A stretch of DNA of 64,000 nucleotides from Niastella sp966212235. Lineage in GTDB: Bacteria; Bacteroidota; Bacteroidia; Chitinophagales; Chitinophagaceae. A model generated the notes under the pieces. The model was not told the origin of the DNA and made no database searches. It saw only the letters and a program-made list of their open reading frames with translations. The stretch's first letter is position 1. The number at the start of each line of letters is the position of its first letter. The position numbers and the translations under genes are program-made. Location: contig CBIHPP010000003.1 of NCBI GenBank assembly GCA_966212235.1, forward strand, positions 372,001 to 436,000. The letters run 5' to 3'. This document shows positions 24,248 to 33,633 of this stretch, in pieces.

Positions 24248-25263
24248 AGATCCTCTTCGATATCAAACACCCGGCCCAGCTAAACCTTTTCAAAGGGCTA
24301 TCCAATGAGCTGCGCGAAGAAGACTGGGAAGTCACTATCTGCTACCTGCAAAGGGGCAAACTGCCAAACATTATTAAATCGGAATATGCCGGGTTTAATA
24401 CGATTCCCGTGGGTGGCAGCAACGGTACCCGGTGGTCGATACTCTGGGATGGCAATATCAAACGTACATTGGCTTTTTGGCGCCTGATCAAAAAAGAGCA
24501 GTACAACATTTGTGTGGCGGCCAGCAGCATTCCATTGGCATTGGCGGGCAAAATGGCCGGCATTCCGGTGATACAGTTTTATGATGATCCCGAAAGGAAG
24601 CAGATCAATCAAATAAATGCAAGCCTGAGTACGCAGTTGTTTTTTCCACCCATCGTTACAAAGAATCAGAAAGTATCTGTTTTTAATTGTCTGAAAGAAT
24701 GGAGTTATTTAAGTCCCAAACGGTTTCAGCCCAATGAAGAAATACTCCGGCATTATGGGCTGGCGCCCCATGAATATATTTTTGTGCGGGAAGTCAGTAA
24801 CAGATCCTTTAATTATTATAACCAGCCCGATGGCATCATCAGTTGTTTTGCTGATCAAATACATGCAAACACCAAAGTTATTTTATCGCTGGAAGATAAA
24901 AGTTATGCGAACAGATACCCCCGGCACTGGATTATTTTGAAAGAGCCGGTGCCCGCCATTCATTCCCTGATTTATTATTCCAACATGGTGGTTTCGTCTG
25001 GCGATAGCATGGCCCGGGAAGGCGCCATGCTGGGTGTGCCGGGTGTATACTGCGGGACCCGGAAAATGAAAGCCAATGACCTATTGATACAGTCAGGCAT
25101 GCTGAAACATTTGCCCGGCGCCGATGCATTGCCTTATATAAACAAACTCATTGGGTCGGCATTTGATCCCGAAAAACAAACCAGTAGCAGAGATCAACTG
25201 CTTGAACAATGGGATGATATGACCGCATTCATGAAAGAGCAGATCAACCGTTATAAAATTTAG
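24244..25263 (+). CDS. DUF354 family protein, putative GT-B glycosyltransferase-like
   Basis: A 339-residue protein starting MKILFDIKHPAQLNLFKGLSN, the diagnostic N-terminus of DUF354. This family has a GT-B-like fold and recurs in Bacteroidota and archaeal surface-polysaccharide loci. The C-terminal half has VVSSGDSMAREGAMLGVPGVYCGTRK, similar to the donor-site loop of UDP-GlcNAc 2-epimerase and MurG-like proteins. No biochemical function is firmly established for DUF354. The start overlaps the deacetylase stop (ATGA), so the two products are probably made together. Confidence 0.8.
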   Translation: MKILFDIKHPAQLNLFKGLSNELREEDWEVTICYLQRGKLPNIIKSEYAGFNTIPVGGSNGTRWSILWDGNIKRTLAFWRLIKKEQYNICVAASSIPLALAGKMAGIPVIQFYDDPERKQINQINASLSTQLFFPPIVTKNQKVSVFNCLKEWSYLSPKRFQPNEEILRHYGLAPHEYIFVREVSNRSFNYYNQPDGIISCFADQIHANTKVILSLEDKSYANRYPRHWIILKEPVPAIHSLIYYSNMVVSSGDSMAREGAMLGVPGVYCGTRKMKANDLLIQSGMLKHLPGADALPYINKLIGSAFDPEKQTSSRDQLLEQWDDMTAFMKEQINRYKI

Positions 25264-25266
25264 ACC

Positions 25267-26574
25267 ATGAAAATATCAATTTTTGGCTTGGGATATGTAG
25301 GCTGCGTGAGTCTGGGCTGCCTGGCAAAAAACGGCCACGAGGTGATTGGCGTTGATGTAAGCGAGTTTAAACTGGACCTCATCAACGCAGGCCTGCCAAC
25401 GATCCAGGAGAAAGACATTGATAACATCATTAAGGCCGGTTTTGCAAAAGGCAGCATCTCTGCCACCCCCTGTGCCGATGAAGCCGTGCACAACACGGAG
25501 TTAAGCATCATTTGCGTGGGCACGCCGCCTTCTACAAACGGGCATTTGAATCTTTCATACATCTTCAAAACGGCAGAACAAATAGGAAAAGCCCTGAAAA
25601 CAAAGGAACACTTTCACACGGTGGTTATTCGCAGTACAGTGGTGCCGGGCACCAACCAGCGCTATGGCGAGATCATAGAGGAATTTTCCGGCAAGAAAAG
25701 AAACGTCCATTTTTCCGTGGTATCAAACCCTGAATTTTTACGCGAAGGGTCGGCCGTGTATGATTATTATCATCCGGCCATTACCGTAGTAGGAGGCGAT
25801 CATCCGGGCGCCCTGGAGCAAGTGGCATCTTTATATCATTGCCTCGAAGCGCCGATTGAAATAACGGATATTAAAGTTGCCGAGATCATTAAATATGTCA
25901 ACAATTCTTTTCACGCCCTGAAAATTGCATTTTCCAACGAGGTGGGCAATATCTGCAAATCGCTGCACATTGATCCGTTTAAAGTAATGGAGCTATTTTG
26001 TAAAGACACGCGGTTGAATATTTCCACTGCGTATTTAAAACCGGGATTTGTATATGGCGGTTCCTGCCTGCCCAAGGACCTGAAAGGACTGGTGACCATG
26101 GGCCACGACAATTACCTGGACACCCCCGTGCTGGCCATGATCCATTCCTCGAACGAGCAGCACCGGAAAAAAGCGTTTGAATTAATCGACAGTACGGGCA
26201 AGAAAAATATCTGCCTGGTTGGATTGAGTTTTAAAGAAGGGACAGATGATCTGCGCTACAGTCCTTTCGTTGAGTTGGCCGAAACCCTGATCGGGAAAGG
26301 CTATCATGTCACCATTTACGATGAATACGTTTGCCTGTCAAAATTGATCGGTGCTAATAAAGCGTATATCAATGAACGATTGCCCCATTTATCGGAGCAT
26401 ATCAGTAACAACCTCGAAACGGCGATTGCTGAAAACGACGTCGTGATCATCAGCCACCGGAATTTTGACGCCCTGCACTATCGTCATTTATTAAAAGAAA
26501 AAACGGCTGTCATCGATCTGGTCAGAATTCATGACCTGGAGGAATTGCCAAATTATGAAGGCATTTGCTGGTAA
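25267..26574 (+). CDS. Nucleotide-sugar 6-dehydrogenase, GDP-mannose 6-dehydrogenase (AlgD)-like
   Basis: A 435-residue UDP-glucose/GDP-mannose dehydrogenase. The NAD-binding motif GLGYVGCVSLGCL lies at the N-terminus, and the catalytic cysteine is Cys267 in GGSCLPKD. The pattern MKISIFGLGYVG, GHEVIGVDVS, NEVGNICKSLHID and GLSFKEGTDDLRYSPFVELAE follows AlgD more closely than UDP-glucose dehydrogenases, so GDP-mannuronate is the likelier product. It is cytosolic, oxidising with two NAD+. With the uronate epimerase at 12202 and the two lyases at 37.0-39.4 kb, it argues for an acidic polymer. An R1 repeat follows directly. Confidence 0.85.
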   Translation: MKISIFGLGYVGCVSLGCLAKNGHEVIGVDVSEFKLDLINAGLPTIQEKDIDNIIKAGFAKGSISATPCADEAVHNTELSIICVGTPPSTNGHLNLSYIFKTAEQIGKALKTKEHFHTVVIRSTVVPGTNQRYGEIIEEFSGKKRNVHFSVVSNPEFLREGSAVYDYYHPAITVVGGDHPGALEQVASLYHCLEAPIEITDIKVAEIIKYVNNSFHALKIAFSNEVGNICKSLHIDPFKVMELFCKDTRLNISTAYLKPGFVYGGSCLPKDLKGLVTMGHDNYLDTPVLAMIHSSNEQHRKKAFELIDSTGKKNICLVGLSFKEGTDDLRYSPFVELAETLIGKGYHVTIYDEYVCLSKLIGANKAYINERLPHLSEHISNNLETAIAENDVVIISHRNFDALHYRHLLKEKTAVIDLVRIHDLEELPNYEGICW

Positions 26575-26640
26575 TACGCAGAACGCAAAACGCAAAAGGT
26601 TGTATTCGCGTTAAGCATTAAGCGTTTAGTGTTAAGCTTT
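26575..26640 (+). repeat. Interspersed inverted repeat R1, copy A
   Basis: CGCAGAACGCAAAACGCAAA, then TTGTATTCGCG and TTAAGCATTAAGCGTTTAG. The AACGC-rich left arm and the GCGTTAAGC-rich right arm are imperfectly complementary. Other copies are at 31244-31310 and, inverted, at 37901-37996. Confidence 0.78.
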
Positions 26641-26678
26641 ATTGGGGGCCTGAGTTGTAGTGGATAAAAACTTATACC

Positions 26679-27419
26679 ATGACACAGAAGTATGCAACTG
26701 ACTTTTTTGACCTTATGGTCAGCCGGAAGATGTATTCCGGTAAGGAAAATTTAAAATTTTACCTCGAGAATCTTTTTGAAAATGTTGATCTCGCCAACAA
26801 GAATGTTTTGGATGTGGGCGGCGGCAGAGGATTGCTGACGTTTTATACGGCGGTTAAGGGCGCTAAAAAAGCCATATGCCTTGAGCCGGAAAAAGATGGA
26901 TCGAGTAATGGAATGAGGCAGCGATATCATGATCTGCGGAAAGAACTTCCGGAAACGCTGCCGGTAGAATTGATCCCGCTTACATTACAGGAATATACGC
27001 AACAGGCAGCTGCCGGAAAATACGATGTAGTGATCATGCATAATTCAATCAACCACCTCAACGAGGAAGCATGCATTCACCTGCTGAAAAATGAAGCCAG
27101 CTACAGGGAGTATGTATCCATATTTAAAGATGTATACAGGATCATGAAAGAAAAAAGTGTTTTGATCGTAACGGATTGTTCCTGCAATAATTTTTTCAAC
27201 GATGTGGGCATAAAAAACATCTTCGTTCCCTCTATAGAGTGGCATAAACACCAGCAACCTGAAACCTGGATCTCATTGTTGAAAGAAGCAGGTTTTAGCA
27301 ATCCCACCCTGAAATGGCTCACACCTAACAAGCTCCGAAGGCCCGGCCGCCTGGTAATGGGTAATTACTTCATGTCGTATCTGACGAGAAGTTTTTTTAA
27401 AGTGACGATGCAAAAATAG
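26679..27419 (+). CDS. Class I SAM-dependent methyltransferase
   Basis: A 246-residue protein with the SAM-binding glycine motif VLDVGGGRGLLTF at about residues 41-53, then acidic LEPEKDG ending strand beta-2 and DVVIMHNSINHLN at motif IV. The fold is the class I Rossmann-like methyltransferase; the substrate, possibly a sugar hydroxyl or carboxyl of the repeat unit, is unknown. It has its own short gap behind the R1 repeat and precedes the priming transferase gene. No signal peptide is present. Confidence 0.83.
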   Translation: MTQKYATDFFDLMVSRKMYSGKENLKFYLENLFENVDLANKNVLDVGGGRGLLTFYTAVKGAKKAICLEPEKDGSSNGMRQRYHDLRKELPETLPVELIPLTLQEYTQQAAAGKYDVVIMHNSINHLNEEACIHLLKNEASYREYVSIFKDVYRIMKEKSVLIVTDCSCNNFFNDVGIKNIFVPSIEWHKHQQPETWISLLKEAGFSNPTLKWLTPNKLRRPGRLVMGNYFMSYLTRSFFKVTMQK

Positions 27420-27464
27420 CCAACCATAAATTGAATTGTTTAACCTTTTAAAGTAAAGGATTGT

Positions 27465-28841
27465 ATGCCAGTTCATAAATCGAAGCGTGAGATCCCTTAT
27501 CTGGCAGTAGATCTGCTTCCGCTCATTTTTATTTTCCCTACTGCATTATATTTTTTCAGGGATTTTAGATTCTCAAAAACCGAAGGAATTTTTTTATCTG
27601 TTTTTGTTATCCTGTGGTGCCTGGTGGAATACCTGGGTAAATATCGTTTGTTCGATTTTTCTCCGCGACACCGGAAACGGATCTCCATTCATATAAAGAC
27701 CTATGTCACGCTGATCATACTTGAGTGTGCGGCCCTTTTATATATGCCGGTTCCCCTGATCTTCTGGAAGGAGGTGATCACCATTACATTCGGCATTTTC
27801 GCACTGGATTTTTTGATCAATTTCCTGGTCAGTGATATCATCAGCAAGGACATCGCCACCCCGAAATACGTTCTTGTAGCAGGTACCGGCAGTAAAGCAA
27901 AAATAATTGAAGACCAGGTGTTGACAAGTCATAACGGCGGGTATCACCTGAAAGGCTTTATAAGCTGTGACAAACAGGAGACGTGCAGGATCGAAAGTAA
28001 AAAAGTATTGGGCGATCTGGACAATATCAATCAATACCTGCAGGCCAATGCCATTGATGAAATTGTTATCGCTTTACCCGATAACCAGGTAAAAAATATA
28101 CAACGGGTTTTGTCGGTTGCCGATTATCACGGCATTCGGGTGAAATACGTATTGGATTACCATGAGTTGTTTGGCAATCATTACAAGATCACCCGCTTTG
28201 GGCAGGTGGATACTGTAAACATCCGGCAATTACCCATTGACGGAAAACTGGCGGACTTTTTTAAAAATTGTTTTGATAAATTATTTGCCGTTGCAGCACT
28301 TGTCTTCTTATTGCCGGTATTCCTGGTGATTGGTTTGCTGATCAAGCTGGAAACGCCCGGCCCTGTTATCTATGCAGCGATCCGGATCGGAAAAGGGGGA
28401 AAGCCTTTCAGATTGTATAAGTTCAGAAGTATGAAGGAAAACGATCGTTCTGCAGATGGGATTTGTTCCACAACATTTCATGATCCCCGCATTACCCGGG
28501 TGGGACGATTTTTGAGAAAATGGAGCATCGATGAATTGCCCCAGTTCTTCAATGTTTTATTGGGTAACATGAGCGTAGTTGGCCCACGGCCGCACCGGCG
28601 GTTTCTGAATCGTCAGTTACAGGAAAATGTATACCACTACATGCTCAGGCAATACGTAAAGCCCGGTTTAACCGGCTGGGCGCAGGTGAATGGCTGGCGT
28701 GGACCCACCGATACGGAAGAACAAAAACGACAGCGCACCCTGCACGACCTCTGGTATATTGAAAACTGGTCATTCTGGCTCGATATTAAGATCATCTTCC
28801 TCACCTTATTCAGTCCGAAAGTACATCGATCTGCCTTTTGA
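27465..28841 (+). CDS. Undecaprenyl-phosphate sugar phosphotransferase (priming glycosyltransferase, WcaJ/WbaP type)
   Basis: A 458-residue polyprenyl glycosylphosphotransferase that starts repeat-unit assembly by moving a sugar-1-phosphate to undecaprenyl phosphate. The N-terminal half has about four membrane helices and a CoA-binding-like cytosolic domain (YVLVAGTGSKAKIIEDQVL). The C-terminal catalytic part has a re-entrant hydrophobic helix with LETPGPVIYA, then LYKFRSM, the DELPQFFNVLLGNMSVVGPRPH block and YVKPGLTGWAQVNGWRG. This domain order is that of WcaJ-like enzymes. Sugar choice (glucose or galactose) cannot be decided by eye. Finding the priming enzyme near the end of the operon is unremarkable. 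Confidence 0.92.
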   Translation: MPVHKSKREIPYLAVDLLPLIFIFPTALYFFRDFRFSKTEGIFLSVFVILWCLVEYLGKYRLFDFSPRHRKRISIHIKTYVTLIILECAALLYMPVPLIFWKEVITITFGIFALDFLINFLVSDIISKDIATPKYVLVAGTGSKAKIIEDQVLTSHNGGYHLKGFISCDKQETCRIESKKVLGDLDNINQYLQANAIDEIVIALPDNQVKNIQRVLSVADYHGIRVKYVLDYHELFGNHYKITRFGQVDTVNIRQLPIDGKLADFFKNCFDKLFAVAALVFLLPVFLVIGLLIKLETPGPVIYAAIRIGKGGKPFRLYKFRSMKENDRSADGICSTTFHDPRITRVGRFLRKWSIDELPQFFNVLLGNMSVVGPRPHRRFLNRQLQENVYHYMLRQYVKPGLTGWAQVNGWRGPTDTEEQKRQRTLHDLWYIENWSFWLDIKIIFLTLFSPKVHRSAF

Positions 28842-28863
28842 TTTCTTCATTTAAACTGCCTCT

Positions 28864-31254
28864 ATGATGAAAACGGCTTTCTTTTTCGGGCTATGCCTGT
28901 TGCTGCCCGGGTATATGTTGCAGGCACAAACCACCATATTCTCCTATGGTTCCAGTTGGAAGTACCTTGATAACGGTACTGATCAGGGCACTGCCTGGCA
29001 GTCGCTTTCATTCAACGATGATGCCTGGCAAACAGGGAATGGTAAATTCGGTTATGGGCTCAGCGGGCTTGCCACCACCGTTAGTTATGGCGCCAATGCC
29101 AGCCAGAAATACATAACCACTTACTTCAGAAAAAAGATCTATCTGAATAATCCCTCCGGTTTTGGCGGTTTTCCAGCCGGTGTATTACGGGATGATGGCA
29201 TCGTGGTGTATGTGAATGGGGTAGAAGTGTACCGGAATAATATGAAAACCGGGATCGTAAACTATTTGACGCCGGGCACCGATGCAGCTGATAATGTTAC
29301 GGTCACCCAGCCTTTTACTATTAATGCATCCGCATTTGTAAGCGGTGATAATGTGATCGCCGTTGAAATTCATCAAAAGACCATCACCAATGCAGACCTG
29401 GCTTTTGATATGCAATTGTCGGCGCAGGGTGTCGTAATAGATCAAACCCCGCCATTTGTGGTAAGCGTCAACCGGCAAGCGCCCGCCAGTGAACTGACCG
29501 ATGCCACGGCCGTAACGTTCCGGGTAGTTTTTTCAGAAAAAGTAAGCGGGGTCAATGCGGCTGATTTCATGCTTGTACCATCGGGTGGTAATGCCAGGGG
29601 CACTTTGACCAAAGTGGGCCTAACGGCAACGGCTATTAAACTCACCGATGCTGTGAAATTGGTGGGTACCGATAGTACCACCTATGATGTCACTGTCAGG
29701 GGTATAGCCGGCAAAGGTATGCTTCGGTTGGACGTGAAAGATAACAATACCGGAATTACGGATGCGGTTGGACATGCGCTGGGTGCAGGATTTGCCAACG
29801 GACAATGGTATATGATTAATAGTTCCTATTCACCGGGATTTCATTCCTTACTGGACCTTGATCCGTTAACCATCTCCACGCAAACCAGGGAAACACCACA
29901 GGCTAAAGTATGGAACTATGCGGGGAAATGGTGGACCGTACTGGCAACGTCCGGCGGCACAAAGGTTTTCCGGCTCGACGGTACCAGTTGGACCGATGTA
30001 TTCACGATTGGTTCGCAAAGTTATGCCCGCACCGATTGCAGGGTGGTGGGGAACCTGGTGCATCTGCTGCTGTACAGGGGCGTTGCTGTTTCTTATTTCG
30101 TTTCCCTGGAATATGATCCCGCTGCAAATACTTATAAACGTTGGACACAAAGAACATCGAATACAAGCATCCAGTTTGAATCGGGAACGGCTGCAGCTAC
30201 GCTGGACATGGATGCCACCAACAGGATCTGGATAGCCTCCAATAGCTTTGGCAATATGCTGGTGCGTTACAGTGATCCGCCTTATACAACTTTCAGTGCA
30301 CCCATAACCATTCAATCAGGGGCTACAGACAAAGACATCTGTGCTATCACTGCTTTGCCCGGAAAGATCGGGGTACTTTGGTCGGATCAGAACGCCCGGC
30401 GATTTGGTTTTAAAACGCATAACAACGGCACTGATCCCACCATATGGTCGGCCGATGAAGTGCCGGCTTCTCAATCGGTCCAGAATATAGGTGATGGAAT
30501 GGGCGATTTTCAATTGAACATAGCGGCAGCCAGCGATGGCACCCTGTACTGTGCGGTAAAAACGGCGTATGATAAGAACGGTTATCCCACCATCGCCTTA
30601 TTGGTGCGTCGCCCCAACAATACCTGGGATGATCTGTATCCCGTCACTTCCTCTAAGGAAGGCGACCGGCCGTTTGTCATCCTGAATGAGGCGACCGGTA
30701 AAGTGAAAGTGTTTTATACCGTTCACATCACCAATTTCGATGATACCCGCAGCGGGGATATCCTGTACCGGGAAGCATCTACGGCCGCCATTTCGTTTGG
30801 GGCTCCGGTTACCTTATTCAGCGGTAACGGCATCAATAGTCTTATATACACCAGTAGCACCCATCAAACATACAACCCGGGCGTTGTGGTATTAACGACG
30901 AATGAAAGCGCTAACCCGCTTAAGACGTTTGGCGTATTGGCAACAGATGAAGCGCTTACAAGAGCGGCAACAGCGCCCGCTTTATCGCCCGAATCGCTTG
31001 AACAGTTATTGGCCCGGCCGAATCCGTTTGCGATCAGTACCACGGTCAATTTTAGTCTTTCTCAATCTGACGCCTATAGCGTCACGTTATATGACAGTAA
31101 AGGAAGCCGGATCAGGGTACTCAGGCAGGGCTGGGCCGAGGCGGGCGTGATCAATACGATTTCCCTCGACGGCACCCACCTCGCCAGCGGACTTTACCTG
31201 GTGAAGATCCAGACGGGCTGGTATATTCAAACATTGAAACTGCTTAAACGCTAA
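28864..31254 (+). CDS. T9SS-exported multidomain surface protein
   Basis: A 796-residue secreted protein. Residues 1-22 form a signal peptide (FFFGLCLLLPGYMLQAQ). Residues about 25-190 form a jelly-roll, carbohydrate-binding-like domain (SWKYLDNGTDQGTAW, then TTYFRKKIYL, VYVNGVEVYRNNM). An Ig-like domain (about 195-310, starting QTPPFVVSVNRQAPASELTD) and a beta-propeller-like central region follow. The end (LARPNPFAISTTVNFSL.. to TLKLLKR) is a type A T9SS sorting domain directing export and attachment to the cell surface. The last codons and stop are supplied by repeat R1 copy B. It may bind or process the exopolysaccharide; this is inference from location. Confidence 0.85.
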   Translation: MMKTAFFFGLCLLLPGYMLQAQTTIFSYGSSWKYLDNGTDQGTAWQSLSFNDDAWQTGNGKFGYGLSGLATTVSYGANASQKYITTYFRKKIYLNNPSGFGGFPAGVLRDDGIVVYVNGVEVYRNNMKTGIVNYLTPGTDAADNVTVTQPFTINASAFVSGDNVIAVEIHQKTITNADLAFDMQLSAQGVVIDQTPPFVVSVNRQAPASELTDATAVTFRVVFSEKVSGVNAADFMLVPSGGNARGTLTKVGLTATAIKLTDAVKLVGTDSTTYDVTVRGIAGKGMLRLDVKDNNTGITDAVGHALGAGFANGQWYMINSSYSPGFHSLLDLDPLTISTQTRETPQAKVWNYAGKWWTVLATSGGTKVFRLDGTSWTDVFTIGSQSYARTDCRVVGNLVHLLLYRGVAVSYFVSLEYDPAANTYKRWTQRTSNTSIQFESGTAAATLDMDATNRIWIASNSFGNMLVRYSDPPYTTFSAPITIQSGATDKDICAITALPGKIGVLWSDQNARRFGFKTHNNGTDPTIWSADEVPASQSVQNIGDGMGDFQLNIAAASDGTLYCAVKTAYDKNGYPTIALLVRRPNNTWDDLYPVTSSKEGDRPFVILNEATGKVKVFYTVHITNFDDTRSGDILYREASTAAISFGAPVTLFSGNGINSLIYTSSTHQTYNPGVVVLTTNESANPLKTFGVLATDEALTRAATAPALSPESLEQLLARPNPFAISTTVNFSLSQSDAYSVTLYDSKGSRIRVLRQGWAEAGVINTISLDGTHLASGLYLVKIQTGWYIQTLKLLKR

Positions 31255-31310
31255 ACGCTAAACGCAGAACGCAAAACGCTGTATTCGCGTTAGGCGTTAA
31301 GCGTTAAGCA
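31244..31310 (+). repeat. Interspersed inverted repeat R1, copy B
   Basis: AAACGCTAAACGCTAAACGC and AGAACGCAAAACGC, then TGTATTCGCGTTAGGCGTTA and AGCGTTAAGC. It begins inside the coding region of the T9SS protein and supplies its stop codon. Confidence 0.78.
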
Positions 31311-31332
31311 TAAAAATTTAAATAAGTGTACC

Positions 31333-32355
31333 ATGAAATTAACAACCAAACAACGAGAAGTGATTTCCGCCTCCACCTTCCTGGTCACAGGCGGCGCCGG
31401 TTTTATAGGATCGCATATCGCAGAGTTCTTATTAGATGCCGGTGCCCGCAAAGTGCGCGTACTGGATAACCTGTCAACAGGCCATTTTCGCAATATGGCG
31501 CCTTTTGCCAATCATCCCGCATTTGAATTTACGAATGGCGATATCCGTAACGTGGACACCTGTAAAGCGGCCTGCCAGGGAATGGATTATGTGTTTCACC
31601 TCGCTGCGCTAACGTCAGATGCCATGTCGGAAAAAGACCCGGTCATCGCCAACAGCATCAATACATCCGGATTTTTAAACATGTTGATTGTTGCCCAGGC
31701 TGCCAGGGTAAAACGCTTTGTGTATGCATCCTGTTCATCCGTTTATGAGGATTGCGATTTGCCCGAAACAGAAAAAACAACAGATATCAATGAGTTGTAC
31801 GCATATCAGTTCTCCAGGCTGTATGGCATTGAAACCATCGGCCTGCGGTATTGTAATGTATTTGGAAAACGGCACCATCCGCAAAGCCCCTATGCTGCCG
31901 CCATTCCGGCCTTTGTGATGCAAATGCGCAGGCATGAATCACCGGTGATCGATGGAACCGGGGACTATTGCTGCTGTTTCACGTATATTGAAAATGTAGT
32001 GCAGGCAAATATGTTAGCCGTTCTTACTACCGATGCGCAGGCGGTCAACCAGGTATATAATATCACCTTTGATGAAAAAACTTCTTTACATCAATTAGCC
32101 CGCTGTCTGAAAGAATACCTCAGTGTATTTGACGAAAGCATTGGCGATATAGCGCTGGTGAACGAGCGGGCGGGCGATGAGGTGATACAGACGCAATCTT
32201 TTACAGAAAAAGCAAAACAACTATTGGGGTATGAACCGCATTATTCCTTGCGCGATGGACTGTTGCAAACTGCGGGTTGGTATTGGGCGTATCTGCCGCA
32301 ATATGAAGAAGAAGCCAAAGAAAAAAAGCTTCACAAATTAGAAGTCGCGGTTTAG
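31333..32355 (+). CDS. NAD-dependent nucleotide-sugar epimerase/dehydratase-like protein lacking the catalytic YxxxK
   Basis: A 340-residue extended SDR resembling UDP-GlcNAc/GalNAc (or uronate) 4-epimerases such as WbpP. The NAD motif TGGAGFIGS is at 19-27, and VFHLAALTSDAMSEKDP and TIGLRYCNVFGKRHHPQ are intact. Between SSVYEDCDLPETEK (residues ~137-149) and INELYAYQFSRLYG (from 152) the stretch that normally holds the catalytic tyrosine and lysine (YA[V/A]TK) is absent, as if about a dozen codons were deleted in frame near 31775-31790. R-D-F near the C-terminal half is also changed (DYCCCFTYIEN). The fold is probably kept while catalysis is doubtful. It sits between repeats R1 and R6. Confidence 0.78.
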   Translation: MKLTTKQREVISASTFLVTGGAGFIGSHIAEFLLDAGARKVRVLDNLSTGHFRNMAPFANHPAFEFTNGDIRNVDTCKAACQGMDYVFHLAALTSDAMSEKDPVIANSINTSGFLNMLIVAQAARVKRFVYASCSSVYEDCDLPETEKTTDINELYAYQFSRLYGIETIGLRYCNVFGKRHHPQSPYAAAIPAFVMQMRRHESPVIDGTGDYCCCFTYIENVVQANMLAVLTTDAQAVNQVYNITFDEKTSLHQLARCLKEYLSVFDESIGDIALVNERAGDEVIQTQSFTEKAKQLLGYEPHYSLRDGLLQTAGWYWAYLPQYEEEAKEKKLHKLEVAV

Positions 32356-32365
32356 TCGTCTTAGG

Positions 32366-32415
32366 CCCTGAGCGAAGTCGAAGGGTCGTGGCATTAAGCG
32401 TTGAGCGAAGTCGAA
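32366..32415 (+). repeat. Two R6 repeats (CCTGAGCGAAGTCGAAGG)
   Basis: CCCTGAGCGAAGTCGAAGGG at 32366-32385 and TTGAGCGAAGTCGAAACG at 32401-32418, the inverted counterpart of the repeats translated at the end of the polymerase gene (17332-17373). Confidence 0.8.
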
Positions 32416-32466
32416 ACGCGGCTTAATTAAATGACAATCATTCTTCATTTTTCATTCCTCATTTCT

Positions 32467-33612
32467 ATGTTCCCTCGTCGTCTTGCCATCTGGCCAACCT
32501 TGCCGCTCAACGTTTATTTCCGAAAGGCATCCCACTGGCTGCCATACCCGCTGCGTGAGGACGGCTGCCGGATCTTTTCCCGGGCACGCCATGCTATCTG
32601 GAATGCCTGTGGCACGCTGGGGCTGGGAAGGAACGATGTGGTGCTGGTGCCGGCCTATCATCATGGCAGCGAGGTGGAAGCCCTGCTCCGCGCAGGCGTG
32701 CAGGTCCGTTATTATGAATTGACGGATCTGTTGGAACCTGATCGGGATAGTCTGGAAGCGTTGCTCACGCCTGAGGTCAGCGTACTGTACCTGATCCACT
32801 ATCTTGGTTTTCCCCAGGATGTAGTCCATTGGCGGCAATGGTGCGATGAACGGGGCCTGTTGCTTTTTGAAGATGCAGCCCAGGCATTTTTGACTGAAGT
32901 AGATAACAGGCCTGTTGGATCATTTGGCCATGCAGGTGTTTTCTGCCTGTATAAAACCTACGGCATTCCGGATGGCGGCGTCGTGATTTCAGTGAAGCCG
33001 GCTGCGTTTCCGGCATCGGCGATGCCATCAGGCCGGTGGGGTGTTTTTAAACGTCATGTGAATTGGGTTGCAGAACGTTGGGGCGGTATAGGGTCACTCC
33101 ATCTTTTCATTAAACCCATTACAAAAAGGTTGAAGAAAAAAAGCCACAACCCGCATAAAGAATTTGAATTGGGTGACCCCTCCACACCGCCGTCGGCCAT
33201 GACCATGCGCTTGCTTCCAAAGCTGGTCAACAGAAACACTGTTGAACAGCGAAGAGATAATTATAAATTTCTGCTAACTCATCTACGGCATTTGGTGCCT
33301 CGTCCATTTGCAACGCTGCCCGAAGGCGCCTGTCCTTTTGCTTTTCCGGTAGAAGTTCATAATGCGCCGGAAGTGCTCGAACGACTACGTCGCTATGGGG
33401 TTGTGGGCATTCTTTTCTGGCGGAACCCGCATCCATCCCTGCCCGTTATGGATTTCCCTGTTAGCAAGGCATTCCGGAACCGGGTCTTTGCCATACCGGT
33501 TCACCAGGAATTGACCCGGAGCGAACTGCAGCAAATTGTAGATGCCGTACTTTCATCCACCGCACATCCTGTTCTATCGATCAACCACCCCGTTAAACCG
33601 AAGTATATATAA
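32467..33612 (+). CDS. DegT/DnrJ/EryC1/StrS family aminotransferase-like protein
   Basis: The ATG at 32467 (MFPRRLAIWP) is preferred; the earlier frame at 32431 lies in simple-repeat DNA. About 381 residues. It is a PLP-dependent fold type I enzyme: VLVPAYHHGSEVEALLRAGV, VLYLIHYLGFPQDVVHWR, FEDAAQAF (the Asp that holds the pyridine nitrogen) and the Schiff-base lysine in FCLYKTYGIPDGG. This family adds amino groups to keto-sugars of nucleotide sugars. This one belongs to the divergent subgroup with the YKT rather than NKT lysine context. It would supply an amino sugar for the polymer. Confidence 0.8.
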   Translation: MFPRRLAIWPTLPLNVYFRKASHWLPYPLREDGCRIFSRARHAIWNACGTLGLGRNDVVLVPAYHHGSEVEALLRAGVQVRYYELTDLLEPDRDSLEALLTPEVSVLYLIHYLGFPQDVVHWRQWCDERGLLLFEDAAQAFLTEVDNRPVGSFGHAGVFCLYKTYGIPDGGVVISVKPAAFPASAMPSGRWGVFKRHVNWVAERWGGIGSLHLFIKPITKRLKKKSHNPHKEFELGDPSTPPSAMTMRLLPKLVNRNTVEQRRDNYKFLLTHLRHLVPRPFATLPEGACPFAFPVEVHNAPEVLERLRRYGVVGILFWRNPHPSLPVMDFPVSKAFRNRVFAIPVHQELTRSELQQIVDAVLSSTAHPVLSINHPVKPKYI

Positions 33613-33633
33613 CGATGTATAGAATCAACGTGT

